From NCBI GenBank assembly GCA_950295325.1, contig OX485804.1, positions 6,324,001 to 6,388,000 on the forward strand: a DNA stretch of 64,000 nucleotides, given 5' to 3'. How positions within the stretch are numbered: the first letter of the stretch is position 1; each line of letters opens with the position of its first letter. This DNA comes from Polytrichum commune. Lineage: Eukaryota; Streptophyta; Polytrichopsida; Polytrichales; Polytrichaceae. Made by a program: the position numbers and the translations under genes. A model generated the notes under the pieces. It saw only the letters and a list, made by a program, of their open reading frames with translations. It was not told the DNA's origin and did not search any database. Below are positions 24,663 to 36,102 of this stretch, one piece after another.

Positions 24663-24936
24663 CACATTGCTAATGTCATAGGAATCATGGCCTTCGGCAT
24701 TGGTGGTGCTTTCAACCAAATTTGCATGTGGCTTGGCACTGTTCCCGATTGTAGTGTTTGCTCCCTAGTTGGTTGGGAATTCCTAGATGGCACCTCCAGT
24801 CCAAGTAGAGCCCACGTCAAGGGAGTACGAGCCTCCACTAGCACTCAAAGTGTAGCAACCTACGATAGTAGTGTTATTTGCCTTGCACGTATTTAAGTCC
24901 TTGGTGCACAAATCAACAATGTCAATAACAATAGTT
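24663..24936 (-). pseudogene. Thaumatin-like pseudogene, exon 2
   Basis: Homologous to 53942-54216. The minus strand still reads SASGGSYSLDVGSTWTGGAI, but TGG of the expected VIWAYP has become TAG, a second TAG follows four codons later, and the acceptor AG is lost (GTGCAG to ATGCAA). The donor GTG|GTAAGA is kept. Confidence 0.85.
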
Positions 24937-25485
24937 GCATAGATAATTCAACTAGCTTCAGTACTATCTCTCCAAAACACAACACCTTTACAAGAATGAG
25001 ATGATTAGTGCTCTCTCTATTCACATACATGCAGTGTTGACTATATAAGATATTGCTAACATATCTTGAATTCGTTGGTCACGAGCATGATGAGTATAGA
25101 CTATAACAAATGGTCCTCACAACATGGTAAGCATCACATGTGTTGTGTTGCTATGGATTGTAGCAAAGTTCTTCATGTACAGTATCTAGCACGTAATCAA
25201 CGCTGCTACAAGTACTTTTGGCCCATAGGAAGAGAGCATGAACAAACTATTTTGTGATGATTTTAGAATGGTTTGAGGAAAAAAATTGGTTGCTCAAAAC
25301 ATGTCCATTTACAAGAACGTGGACTGTGAACCCCCCGACCCAAAGACGATGTCCTTGTGCTTTTTGCCTGTACTTACCAATGTGTAGTAGTGGCAGATCG
25401 GATGGATCATCATCATTTTTAAGCTTCCGAACTAAGTTTAACACATGAAGCGCTTCAATAAATTATTATGGGTAGAAGTGCTAAC

Positions 25486-25567
25486 CAGGAACAGAGGTGA
25501 TGATCAACAACGCCAGGTGATCAAACAAACTTAGGGCACCAGCACTTCTCTCATGAAGACATGCCAT
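25486..25567 (-). pseudogene. Thaumatin-like pseudogene, exon 1 (signal peptide)
   Basis: An ATG at 25567 opens a 27-codon frame with a hydrophobic end (HLALLIITSVPG) and a donor G|GTTAGC in the same phase as the intact copy's first exon (55055-55145). Similarity to that exon is weak but position and phase agree. Confidence 0.55.
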
Positions 25568-25945
25568 TGCTTGAGCTTAGCGCCAAAGCTCAAGCTAGCG
25601 ATTACTCAACTTCAGAAGCTACTGTAACAAGTTCACAAACTTCCAGCTCAAGATGTTCTGCGGATTGATTTGAGTGGCAAGTAATTATAAGAATGAGAAG
25701 TGCATCGTTTATGATATTTAGTGCCACGTACACTATTTGCGAAGGGCCTAAACTAGATGCTTAGAGGTCTCAAAGTGTCACGTCCTCTAATTGCCAATTT
25801 GATATTATTTGTCAACATAAGTAATTATTTAAAGTGAACTTTTATTTATGTTATGATATTTAGCGTAGCACATTAAGATACTTGAGATGATAATTTTGCG
25901 TTTCGTATGTAAGGGCAAGATATTATTGAGCATACTAATGGCAAG

Positions 25946-26417
25946 CCCGGGTACGCAACTCCTGTATTATATGGTCCTAATTATAATCACTTATAATGTG
26001 TTTTAGTCCAATATTGAGTGATACAATTTGTTTCAATGCAGGAAACCCTTGTAGCCCTTCTAACAAGGAATCCAAAAATGTAATTATATATAGGAAATGA
26101 ATATATTTTGAAGCATATAATTGTATTAAAAACCTAATTATATGATTTTTTAATACATGTACCATAGGTCAAACTACCCAACTTTTTGGACTTTTTAATA
26201 AAATTTTAACATTGTGAATGAATTATAATTTTAATGGGAGGCTTAATAAATATGCAACCCAACTTTTTTTTCATCTCATTTTATTTAATTTGGTCTTCAC
26301 CCAACTTTTTGATCATTTTAATTTGATGTAATTTGATATAATTTTTACAAAAGCCGTCCTTTAAGCCGTTTTTAATACGATGCCCCCTGCGTATAATATG
26401 GGAGTTGCGTACCCGGG
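25946..26417. mobile_element. 472-bp MITE, CCCGGGTACGCAACTCC ends, 8-bp TSD
   Basis: Inverted ends CCCGGGTACGCAACTCC...GGGAGTTGCGTACCCGGG, continuing imperfectly for about 26 bp. They are flanked by ATGGCAAG at 25938-25945 and 26418-26425. The paralogous site near 55910 has no insertion. An 8-bp duplication suggests a hAT- or P-like mover, but the ends do not look like typical hAT ends. Confidence 0.88.
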
Positions 26418-26999
26418 ATGGCAAGTGTCATGTGTTTATAGTTTAGTATATAAGAGGAAGATATTCTTGAGCGTACTAAGGCCAAGTGTCATTTGTGTAC
26501 ACTTTTAGTCAACTTATAGATCATCTTGCAACACAAGCATACACCTCATAACACCTTTGAACATACTCATTCCAAGATATTAGTAAGCGCATTTGAATGC
26601 CAAGTGTCATGAGGTGACACTAATGATGAAGTTGTTGATCATTATCGTAACATAGCATATGCCTCAAAATAGGGTAAGTGACACTATTACACAAGTGACA
26701 CTAATTACCATAAATGAAATACCATAAACGGTGTAGTCGTATGCTTGTGCATGCATCAAGTGTGAAAATGAGCAACATGAAGGAAGTGTAGAGAATTTAT
26801 AGTAGCTGCAATTGACAGTTATCTGTACTACATACAATGACATGAGATGACATAATCTAAAGTTTAAATGACGTCAATACACTTGTTTAAATAGGTATAT
26901 TACAGTATTGATGTTGTCTTTACAGACACTGGCACACATCAGCCAAATTTGGGGGATGGTCAGAGGCTGGAAATTGTGCAGACACGAAGATTTTAAGTA

Positions 27000-27717
27000 A
27001 GGTAGAGGGTGCTTAAACCAACACTTTAAGCTATTGCACATACATATGGCTTTGTGGTTGATATGAAAAATATATATTCATATTAGCCTTTGGGCTATAC
27101 ATAGGTATCAAGAAAGAAAAAATATTTTTAATCTCAATTGACTTTTTGATGAATATTCAAAGTCAAAACTACTAGCTTCTTTAAACCAATTCATAGGCTT
27201 CGTGTATGGCAACCTTGCATATGATGAGGACCCCCACCTTCATTGTCTAGAACCAACACAACATACTTGGATACTAGACCCAAACTACATCAAAGCTCAA
27301 GTAGTAATTGTACACAAAGCCACACGGCTACCTTCATGATCCCTCCCGGTTCTCTTGCAAAATCATCACCTTGCATCCCCAGATCTGACCCCCTTGCATC
27401 CCGGGAAATGGCCCTTTTGTGCTTTGTGGGCCTACCTTCTTGGCGTTGTGAATAGAATGGCTAGAATAGGCATTGACAAGCCACCCTAATCCCACCTTGA
27501 ACCAACCCGAGATAGAGTGGAGCCCATTACCTACCCCACATGAAGGTCCTGGAGGCCGCTATGAGGTGGCATCACTAATGGCACCTAAAATTGTCACTCC
27601 GTGGGCCTAGACACTCTACACCGCTGGGCACGGTTCAAGGTTGTAGAGTGTTGACAATGGGAAGGCGTTTATAGGTGTTGGTTTTGGATGGGGTGTTGGT
27701 TTTAGCACCCTCTACCT
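27000..27717. mobile_element. 718-bp MITE with TA target duplication
   Basis: Ends AGGTAGAGGGTGCT...AGCACCCTCTACCT flanked by TA at 26998-26999 and 27718-27719. In copy B the site reads TTTTAAGTACATAGGG (57358-57373) without insertion. The TA duplication fits a Tc1/mariner-type non-autonomous element. The inside is GC-richer than its surroundings and has no transposase frame. Confidence 0.85.
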
Positions 27718-27796
27718 TACATAGGGATGGCAACGCTGAAAGGTGAAATTCTCATTGAATCGTCACTGTAATGTGCTTCCTTGTTCATCTTTTTAG

Positions 27797-28069
27797 ATGC
27801 CGGAATATAACTCTTACTTAGGATCTGAATGGTCTCAACCAATAAAAGACTGCCATGTGGCAAAAGCGCAAGAATATTTGATTATTGAACGTCGAAGGAG
27901 GAAGCACTCTAGGGTAGTATGTTTGTGGAAATCTGCAGAGTCTAGACATGCAACATTGACATATGTGTGCAGATGTCAGCTTACCTTGCAAAGGGTAGCC
28001 AGACTTAACAACCTGTGGCCGATGCAGACTGTCTGGAATCTCACTTTGTTTGACAACACTTTGACATAG
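27797..28069 (+). CDS. Small hypothetical ORF, copy A
   Basis: 90 residues, with a basic run IERRRRKHSRVV. The first 70 residues or so are nearly identical to the ORF at 57444-57716. The flanking non-coding DNA of the duplication is similarly conserved, so conservation alone does not show coding. I recognise no domain. Confidence 0.22.
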   Translation: MPEYNSYLGSEWSQPIKDCHVAKAQEYLIIERRRRKHSRVVCLWKSAESRHATLTYVCRCQLTLQRVARLNNLWPMQTVWNLTLFDNTLT

Positions 28070-28746
28070 AGGTTCAAATGGGATTGAGGCATCTATAACT
28101 GATAACATTTGAGGGTTTGCATTTGTTTAGGAGGAGTAATAGCCAAGGATGGTTCTTCTTGCAAAGAGCAACAAATTCTAAGGAGATTGCAATTTTTTTT
28201 TAAACAAATTCATGTATATGGAAATTGTTACAAATTTGTGAAGCGGTAGAGTTTAGGGGACACATAGTTAATTTATAGGTTAACTCATAACCGCACATCA
28301 AAATGTTAATTATTGATTGCAACAATTGTCAAAAACTCTTATGAGGGTAATCAATCACAAGTTGCCACCACCACATAAACCTTAACTCTATTTGCTTAGA
28401 AGATATAGATCTCATGCATGTTGTTATTACAAGTACCCTAGTGAGTGGTTAAATGGACCTAGTTGACTATGGATGTCTCAACCGTAGCTTGTGACCAAGT
28501 GAGTCATGGCGAACCACCTGAAAACTAGTATCACAGTCTCCTGATGTATTGTAGATATCATGCCATGTCATATTAGTTGACTATTGCAATCAAAATATTT
28601 TAGGCATAAACATTTACAATATTACAAACAAACAATTGTAGATATCATTTTTTTATTTTATGGAATGCATTAGCATGATGCTTGGGGGTGGGTGGACTCT
28701 TCATACCCCATACAAATTAAGGTGAGTATAGAAAGGGATATTTTTG

Positions 28747-28992
28747 GGCTTGGGGTTCGTGATGTCTATGTAAACTCATGCATTGTGGATGAAGGGGCTC
28801 TAGTAAAAAAAAGTCCCCTACATGGTTGAGGGCTGATGCATCCCAACTAGATTCCACTACATAAATTTGGGGTCTCTAATGTTATTTTTGGAGTTAAAAC
28901 ATCTAGAAATTAGCCATTTACTAGCTATAATGTAATTCACTACGGTTATCCTCCACAATGGAAGAGTTTACATGGACACCACGAATCCCTTG
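28747..28992. mobile_element. Inverted-repeat MITE, copy 1
   Basis: About 45-bp inverted ends: GGCTTGGGGTTCGTGATGTC... at the left, and the reverse complement of ...GACACCACGAATCCCTT at the right, both continuing through 'ATGTAAACTC' and 'CATTGTGGA'. Further copies lie at 58427-58672 (paralogous) and 30385-30655 (independent, diverged). Confidence 0.75.
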
Positions 28993-29169
28993 TGGTATCA
29001 TTGAAGGCATTAGCATACACATCATATATGAAGGAGAGAGATAATTTTAATATTTATTAATATTTTTTTGAGGACAAGATAGATGTAATAAAGGAGGCCC
29101 CAACATTTAGAGAAAAAAAATGACAATACTTGTGTTAATTTCATCCAATATAAAATTTCACCCATTACA

Positions 29170-29400
29170 AGGTAGATGTGCCTAATTTGGTTACTTCTCT
29201 CAAATTGACACCCATATTTGAGTGGTATGTGGTTAGGTGTGGCTCCAAGAATAAAATTGACCAAAAAGACTCATGTGCAAATGAGATTGGACTACATGCT
29301 CAAAATATGATAACCATTATGAGCTCAATTGAATCAACATGATTGGGGGGGATCTATATGGCTGCTTAAAGAACATGAGATTCTTCACTTTGATATTGAA
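29170..29400. repeat. Dispersed repeat, copy 2
   Basis: Diverged copy of 1300-1545, directly after the end of the segmental duplication. Confidence 0.5.
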
Positions 29401-30384
29401 TGAGAATGCTCCTATGAGCTCCTCAAAGTATGAGGAAAGTGGTTATGGCATTGATTTGGATTTGCTTACCATCTCACACTAATCAAGTGTTTCATATCCC
29501 AAGAGATTCAAGTGGGCTAGTTGGAAAATGTAAATATTTAAGACACAACTACTTTAGTCCAATCTCATCGTAACATATGTTATTATGTTGTTCAAATCCC
29601 TTGTGCGTTCTTGGTGTCTTGTTAATAAATTCCAAGCACTATGAGGAGCTTTCATAACATTATGAATTCAACTGTTATTGGCCATAATTCCTTTCTAATA
29701 ATATTAGTGACAATGCTTCACTTGAGTTTATTAGGCGGAATATAATGGTAAGAGAGAATAAGCATGATATAGTTCCAAATATCTGACTATCTGACTTATT
29801 CCCGGTTCCACCCGGCCTATAGTCATAGTTTGACAATGTTGCGTTGTCATATACTACTAATAACCACTTGAAAGAGAAAGAGATGTCCAATTAAGACTTG
29901 AGCCACCACATCATCAACATAAGGTGGCACAATACAACAACATTTCTCAATTGTGAAAACACAGTTATAGTCAGTACACTAAATATGATATCTAGTGTCT
30001 CCAATTTTGATTGTCTTGCTCAATACTAATTGTAATCCGCCGTGTAGTGTCACCAACACTTAATGTTAACCCAACATTATTTGTCATTCCTTGTAAATTT
30101 TTTGGCGGGATTATAGATTTACAATTTTGCAACTACTTGTCACTTACCAAGTGATTTTTCATCCAAATTCCAATCATCCATGACAATATTTCATCACAAG
30201 TTGCTAACAAGAGAAAAGGTAGGGCTTTTGGCGAATGGATGAACTCATCCATCATCTATGCTAATATTTGTTCACTTGTTCATAAGAAGCGTCATCCCAA
30301 ATTTTACCATAGTGACACAAAATACCCTTCGAAACTATGTGTCATATTTAGTGTAGTATTCTACTGGTACATCGGCTCTCCACT

Positions 30385-30655
30385 GCTGAATTTTGAGGGC
30401 TTGGGATTCGTGACATCTACATTAAGCTCATCCACTGTGGATGAAGGGGCCCCAGTGAAAAAAATTAAAATAAAATGTCTTACAATATTGAGAGCCGACT
30501 TATTTTAATTCGATTGCACTAAACTAATTCTGGTCTTTGACTCTATTCCCGGAGTCGATGTATCTAAAACTAGTTAATCACATGTTACATTATAATTCAC
30601 TGCATTTTCTCCTTCAGAATGGATAAGTTTTCGCAGACACCACGAATTCCTAAGC
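30385..30655. mobile_element. Inverted-repeat MITE, copy 3 (diverged)
   Basis: Ends GGCTTGGGATTCGTGACATC and, reversed, GGCTTAGGAATTCGTGGTGTC. The inner blocks GTGGATGAAGGGGC and TTATAATTCACT are shared with the copy at 28747. Confidence 0.65.
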
Positions 30656-31910
30656 CAATATTGAGGACAGTCATACCTGGTGGTGCAGTCAAAGGAACGA
30701 TTTTGAGAAATTTGAAAGCCTTGGATAAGTCATGATCGTGTTTTTGGGGAAAATTGCGACGCTTGGCATTGACAAATATGTGCAGATGGATGTGCCCAAG
30801 AACCATTTCAAAACTCACTGTTTATGAATCCCAAACATGGCCGATTGTCATGCAAATATATACGTGTACCTGACTTGGGTTTCTAGAGTCTCTTGAGGTG
30901 CCGACAGATTGACCAAGACCATACCCAATTTGGCCAATATTGGATCCAGTTTATCATGAAAGTTGTACTGTGGAAACAATGGAAACGATTGTTGAATAAG
31001 TTGGCAATTGCAATCTCAGTATTAAATTAATGTCATTTTGATTTAGGTGTTGAAGTACTGTAATGTTAGGGCATGAATTTGGGGGTATTCAGGGAGTAAA
31101 CATTGATCATGTTGAGGTCATCAATCAACACTAAAGATTCAGTGTGGGTATAGTCCTGTTCTGACCGTACTTTAGTCATTCTATAATTTGCTGTTCTCTG
31201 TACCAGCTCGTTCGTGTGTCTGTAGGATTGATCCACCGGAGAGTCACTCTGAACTCTGTAATATCATGCTTCCAGCAACCGAAGTGCATGTGATATGAAG
31301 GAGTTTTTTAGTGTGGCATGTGACATAATAGAGCAACACAAAGTTAATGTTGGAATAATGACAACGTGTTGCGTGCAAGTGTGTGGTTTGAATTTTTTGG
31401 TGGTTTTTTCAATGTCAAAATACGTGATATATGGGACGGACATGTGATAACAAGGAGTGAGATTTAAACTTAGAACATCCGTTCCCTAGGTTTTGGGATA
31501 TAAGAGAAGGAGTGACATTATTAAGGTTCATAGTAGAGAGTTTAAAGTGTATTTCAAGGATATTTGTGAGGTGTTATCATGTGGTTGTCTTTGTTTGACA
31601 ATCCTACCTTTTCTCTTTTTGTATCCAATTCTCGACAAAGCACATTCCTTGTCATATTTACATTTAGCTTTAATGACCCACAATCTCTACACTTGATAAT
31701 CTACGGAACCGACAAACGTTCTTATCGTGCAACCTTTTGAACCTTGAAGCACATGCTTTCATGATTGACAAAGTGGCGTATTCAATCAAAACCATATAAA
31801 TCCAACTAGAAGAAGATTCCAATGCATGTTACATATTTCACCTTCACCTTTTATTGTACTACTTTGGTACTACCTTTCATTTTAGTTCAAACATAGATGT
31901 GTACTATAGG

Positions 31911-31990
31911 CATCAATGCCGAGTGGTCAAGAGTAAACAACCCTCTCAACATTAGTTGAAAGACCCAAACTCCAATTTCCATCATCCTAT
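31911..31990 (+). ncRNA. Possible tRNA-derived SINE head
   Basis: ATGCCGAGTGGTCAAGAG resembles a Ser/Leu tRNA A box. About 45 bp on, GACCCAAACTCC is a poor B-box match. There is no cloverleaf and no poly-A tail that I can define. Confidence 0.22.
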
Positions 31991-32749
31991 CCCTATCACT
32001 CCATGGGAAGTACAAAGTAAGTTGCATCATGTAAATTTCTTGTGACCACGAGTTGATGTTCTTGGAACTGTGGGGATTTTGTTTCCCTATACTTGCTGTC
32101 TTGGGTGTAGTAAATACTTCACCCTAATAATTTATTGCCCATTCGTCTCGAAGTCACATGTGACCTTGATCTAGGTGTTAGGTTGGTTTGAAATAGTGAT
32201 CCTTGGGCTCTGCATAGTAATCACTGATTTCATCCTCCCAATTGGTGGCTGTTGTGGAGTTTTACCTGAACGTAGATGGGTGTCTTGTGCAATTCTCACC
32301 CTCGTTTTCTGGTTGTGGTGAGGCTAATTAATTAGAGCAACTGTGCGTTATCAATAGTAATACAGAAGTATGTTGCCGGGTCCTTTGACCAAGCCTGTTA
32401 CATTGTGGACTAAATTAGTTTGCTCACATATATATGAGACTTTGTCCATGGAAGAAGAGACTTTGTGGCGAATCGAGGGCAGCTTCAAATTTCTTACCCG
32501 AGTCCTGACAGGGATGGAGTTTCAGGTGCAATGCAAGGTTGCCACATGGCAGTCGTCCAGAAGAATGAAGACATCATGAAAGTAACCAAAGCACGTTAAA
32601 ACATGGGAAGTGAGTGCTGTGAAGACTTGTGGCAACTGCACTTTAAGAAGCGACTGAAACTTGCAACAACTAACAACGTACACAGTGCTTTTGTTGCACC
32701 ACTATTGTGTGAGTCTGCATGGGTTGACTCTTTCAAACCAGTCCAACCT

Positions 32750-32972
32750 GTGTCCGGGAAGAACTGGCGGTTAGTTACAGAGGAACCGGTTGAGTTTGAA
32801 AGATAACCTGTTGAAGTTGGAGACTTCAGGAGAAAAACCAGATCAATTAAGAGGAATCTATGGAATATACCTCAAATGAATAAAGCAAAGTCGGAAGATG
32901 TCAACATGTAACCAATTGGATTTAGAATCATTCGGATCTTGACCGACTATGCCCAAAAACTTCCTGGGCACT
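32750..32972. mobile_element. Diverged relative of the 226-bp hAT-like MITE
   Basis: Collinear with the reverse complement of 57125-57350: GGCGGTTAGTTACAGA, GGTTGAGTTTGA, GTCAACATGTAACCA, TATGCCCAAA. The ends (TGTCCGGGAAG...CTTCCTGGGCA) are inverted but no target duplication is evident. Confidence 0.6.
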
Positions 32973-34615
32973 AACTCAAACTCTCCATTGCATCTCCAGT
33001 CTCACTCTTGAGAGGCTTTCTAAGTCTGGTACTCCGCGTCATAAGGATCATGAAATGGTGTGGCATTGCATGTCAGATAATTGTTAGCCAACGGTTAAGA
33101 TAGCTCTTACAAAATATGCCAAACATTCACATTGAAATTTTCACATTTTCCCCACATCTGTAGGATACACTTATTACTTTGTATCCCAACACCTAGCGCT
33201 TGGGGGGGGGGGGGGAGGGGGTGTGGGTTTGCACCTTACAGGGTCAATGTTACAGATTTATTGGTGTCAATTTACTAATGTTAATGAAGGCAAGTATTAT
33301 AAAATTAATGTGGGTCACATTGAATTACAATCCATATTAATTAGAGAAAACAATGTATTTTTAGGAGATTAAGTTTGGTACACATGAACCAACTATATTT
33401 CGTAGTAGTTGGGAATTATGTTTTCAAGTTTCAACTTAGATCTCTTACGAAACCAACCCTTAACAACAAACATTTATAAAACTCTTCAAAAGCTAAGATC
33501 TTCTTGTGGGCACGACTTTTCTCTAATGCATATTGAACCTAGTATAATAGAATTTAGAAGTATATCATAGTTTGCTACAAAGGAATGTGATATCAAGCAA
33601 AGGTAGCTATCAACTAATGTATAGTTTTTACCACTTTCATCAATGGTACTTGATTTTGTGAATACATTGAATAATTTTTTGGCCCTATACTGAAGTGATT
33701 TTGGAAGTTGTCTATGAAATATATAATGTCAGCATTGTGGTGTATAGAACCATTAGCCATCATATGTCATATATGTATTGTGCGCCAATACCCTATAGTT
33801 GTGCTAATGGTAAATTATTTTTGTTTATCATTCAGGGGACAAGGTGACTAATCTAATAACGAAATTGATGTGGACTTACTAGATTAACTAACTAGTTGAG
33901 TAGTCTACTAGGCTAATTGGTTTGCTAGCGTGGAGCGTTTGTTTTGGTTAAATATTTATCCAGTATGGGACAAGAATAAACCCTCATTAGATTAGATGAA
34001 TGTAATATTCACATACATAGCGGATGTGAGTTTGTTACAAATAAAATGATAAATATAACCCTCATAAGTGTTTATGGGGCCTAAGCCTATATCAATGCCT
34101 AAGGGTGATGGAATGGATGTGGTTGAGTACAAGAGTATAGACCACCAATTCCTACAACATGCACATATATCAATGCCCAAGGTTGGAAAAAACCTGCAAT
34201 CCAAGATGAATACAATATTTTTAGAATCAACAATCCATGTTCAAGCAACATACTTTCTCCTTGAAGCATGAAGTTGGTTAAACCAAAATCTTGATAATTT
34301 TGTAGTCTCAACATCAAAACAATTTTTGGGCATATTTCTAGTACTGTGAAAAATGTTCTAGAGGCACTACAAGCATCATTTGAACACCACTTGTAAAAAT
34401 TTAAATAAGGTTGGGACCAAATTTGAATTGCCCAAAATCTTGATATTCATGGTCTTGGCATCAACAAAACAAATTTCCATTTTTGTGAACATATTTTGTA
34501 AACCCTTGGAAACCTTGCAACTTGCAAGTGTGATACTAAGGTCCTTTGAAACCAACCTAAAATGCAATTTTTTTGGTATTTTTAGTCTCGACACCGCCAC
34601 AACAACTTTTCATTT

Positions 34616-34643
34616 AACACTATATTCGTTAAATTGAGACTTT
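34616..34643 (+). repeat. Giant element left terminal inverted repeat
   Basis: 28 bp, exactly complementary to 52287-52314; beyond it the two ends diverge at once. Preceded by ATTT. Confidence 0.88.
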
Positions 34644-34774
34644 TTGGGCATTTTGAGACATTCATAGAAATAAGAACAAGGATAAATGGAACACATATTG
34701 GTGAAAGTTGTAAGATGCAAACACTTTGAAGCGGGTGTTTAGACCAAGAACCCCATTAATAACTCATATTTGTG

Positions 34775-35010
34775 ATGGTTTAGGGTGGGCAATCGAAACC
34801 TTAGACCAAATTGAAGGGGACATCTTAAAACATTCATATTAATGCACACAAAATATGAGAGCTTGTATGAATATGGTTTAGGTAGGGCAATCCAAACCAT
34901 AGATCTTATTGAAGGGAAAATCTTAAAACATTCATATTAATGCACACAATAAGGCACTCCAAACCTTAGACCATATTGAAGGCAAAATCATGTGACACTT
35001 ATATTATTGC
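34775..35010. repeat. Left subterminal tandem repeats of the giant element
   Basis: Three diverged units (about 96 bp, then about 73 bp apart) share 'GGTTTAGG..GGGCAATC.AAACC', 'TTGAAGG' and 'ATCTTAAAACATTCATATTAATGCACACA'. Confidence 0.75.
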
Positions 35011-35129
35011 AAAAAAAACATACAAAGTATGGCACGTAAAATGCATAGCATGCTAACACCACACATCCATTGGATAGTGCGACCCAAAATGTTCTTGCCT
35101 ATGGCCCACAACCCTACGCCTACTATGGA

Positions 35130-35937
35130 CTATCTAGCCTCGGAGACTACCTCTTTTTCTTTTGCTTCATTTTCTTTTGCTTTTTTTTCTTTTGCCTCTT
35201 TTTCTTTTGCTGCGGCTTCTTTTGCTCGCATTGCTTCAACATTCCTGAAAATCTCCGCCCCGCGACTATAGCCATTCTTGGGGTGACCGCCATCAAAAAC
35301 ACATTTTGGATTCCGTCGGCCGCCCGAATTATACGACGAAGAATTCGAATACGATGAAGTGGACTGTCTTGCATTTCTGGTCATGGAGTAGAAACGCTCC
35401 AACTCGACGGACGCACTAGCCCGCATAGGTTTACGGGTGGGAGCAACCTGCAACGCGTCAATGCAAGAACACATGTGTTAGTTTAGGGAGGAAGACCCAA
35501 ACGTGTCACACGTTCAATTTTTAAGTGCGGGATGATTGTAATGCGCGGTTAACCATGTTTTGGGGGGGGGGGGGGGGGTTCACCTTGTCACCGGGGGCGT
35601 TCCCGTCGGAGTTGGCGAGGAGGGGCAAGGCGTCCCGCAAAGGGATAGGAAGGGTGCCACTCTTCGTGGGCCGAGCGTCCATCCGCAGCCGCCGTTGAGG
35701 TGTAATACTGCCGCCGGGCCGAGAGGGGGACGTCCGGACGCATTTGCGATTTATGCCCTTGAGCGGCGACGGGGACGGAGATGGCCGGAAGATTTGCTTG
35801 GGTGGGGGGCTATCGACGACGCCGGCGTCGATAGGCTCCTTGGAGTAGTCGATGGTGGACGCGGCATCGTAGACGGTCTCGTAGAAGAAGCTCCCCAACT
35901 CTGACTCGCTGACGATGTCAATCGAGGGCTCCAAACG
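35130..35937 (-). CDS. Two-exon frame of unknown function at the element's left end
   Basis: Exons 35937-35584 (118 codons) and 35447-35130 (105 codons plus stop) are both in phase 0, with acceptors GCTCCAG and GTTGCAG and donor AAG|GTGAAC. The first part is acidic then Ser/Pro/Arg-rich (PSIDIVSESELGSFFYET). The end is a Lys/Glu-rich helix (AKEAAAKEKEAKEKKAKEN) that could be coiled-coil or nuclear. No start codon is assigned. It may be a separate gene or the 3' part of the cargo gene if a donor near 36120 was lost. I recognise no family. Confidence 0.45.
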
Positions 35938-36050
35938 CTGGAGCAAAAAAGGAAACGAAACAAAACCCAAGGGAGGAGGGTTTGATAGAGCGCGTGAAAA
36001 TCAAGATACATATGAAGCATATATTACACAAAATGAACGGGCGCGCGCGC

Positions 36051-36068
36051 ACACACACACACACACAC
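36051..36068. repeat. (AC)9 microsatellite
   Basis: Adjoins GCGCGCGCGC at 36041-36050 and is followed by ATAC repeats. Confidence 0.9.
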
Positions 36069-36102
36069 ATACATACATACACATACAAACACACGTAGTG
36101 TC

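Larger units (their letters stand above)
24144..29168. repeat. Segmental duplication, copy A (right part)
   Basis: Together with 9987-10462 this aligns collinearly, in the same orientation, with 52955-58850: thaumatin exons, then a long non-genic stretch, ending at 'CACCCATTAC'. Copy A holds insertions at 10463-24143, 25946-26417 and 27000-27717 that copy B lacks. It lacks those at 56228-56869 and 57125-57350. Confidence 0.9.
29401..34615. other. AT-rich, repeat-derived DNA without a supportable gene
   Basis: Apart from the elements listed separately I see only short ORFs without recognisable products and a poly-G tract near 33205. The last 350 bp (about 34270-34615) resemble, in loose tandem fashion, the DNA just right of the large transposon (52320-52570). 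That suggests the transposon entered a pre-existing repeat. Confidence 0.45.

Noticed and set aside
33200-33225. Poly-G tracts (also near 35562 and 58357) as regulatory G-quadruplex sites
   Set aside because: Single runs of G in repeat DNA; nothing else supports a function, and their lengths are prone to sequencing error.
34616-34643. CACTA assignment for the giant element because its end contains CACTA
   Set aside because: No TNP2-type transposase inside, the flanks do not give a matching 3-bp duplication, and the inverted repeat extends perfectly for 28 bp starting AAC.
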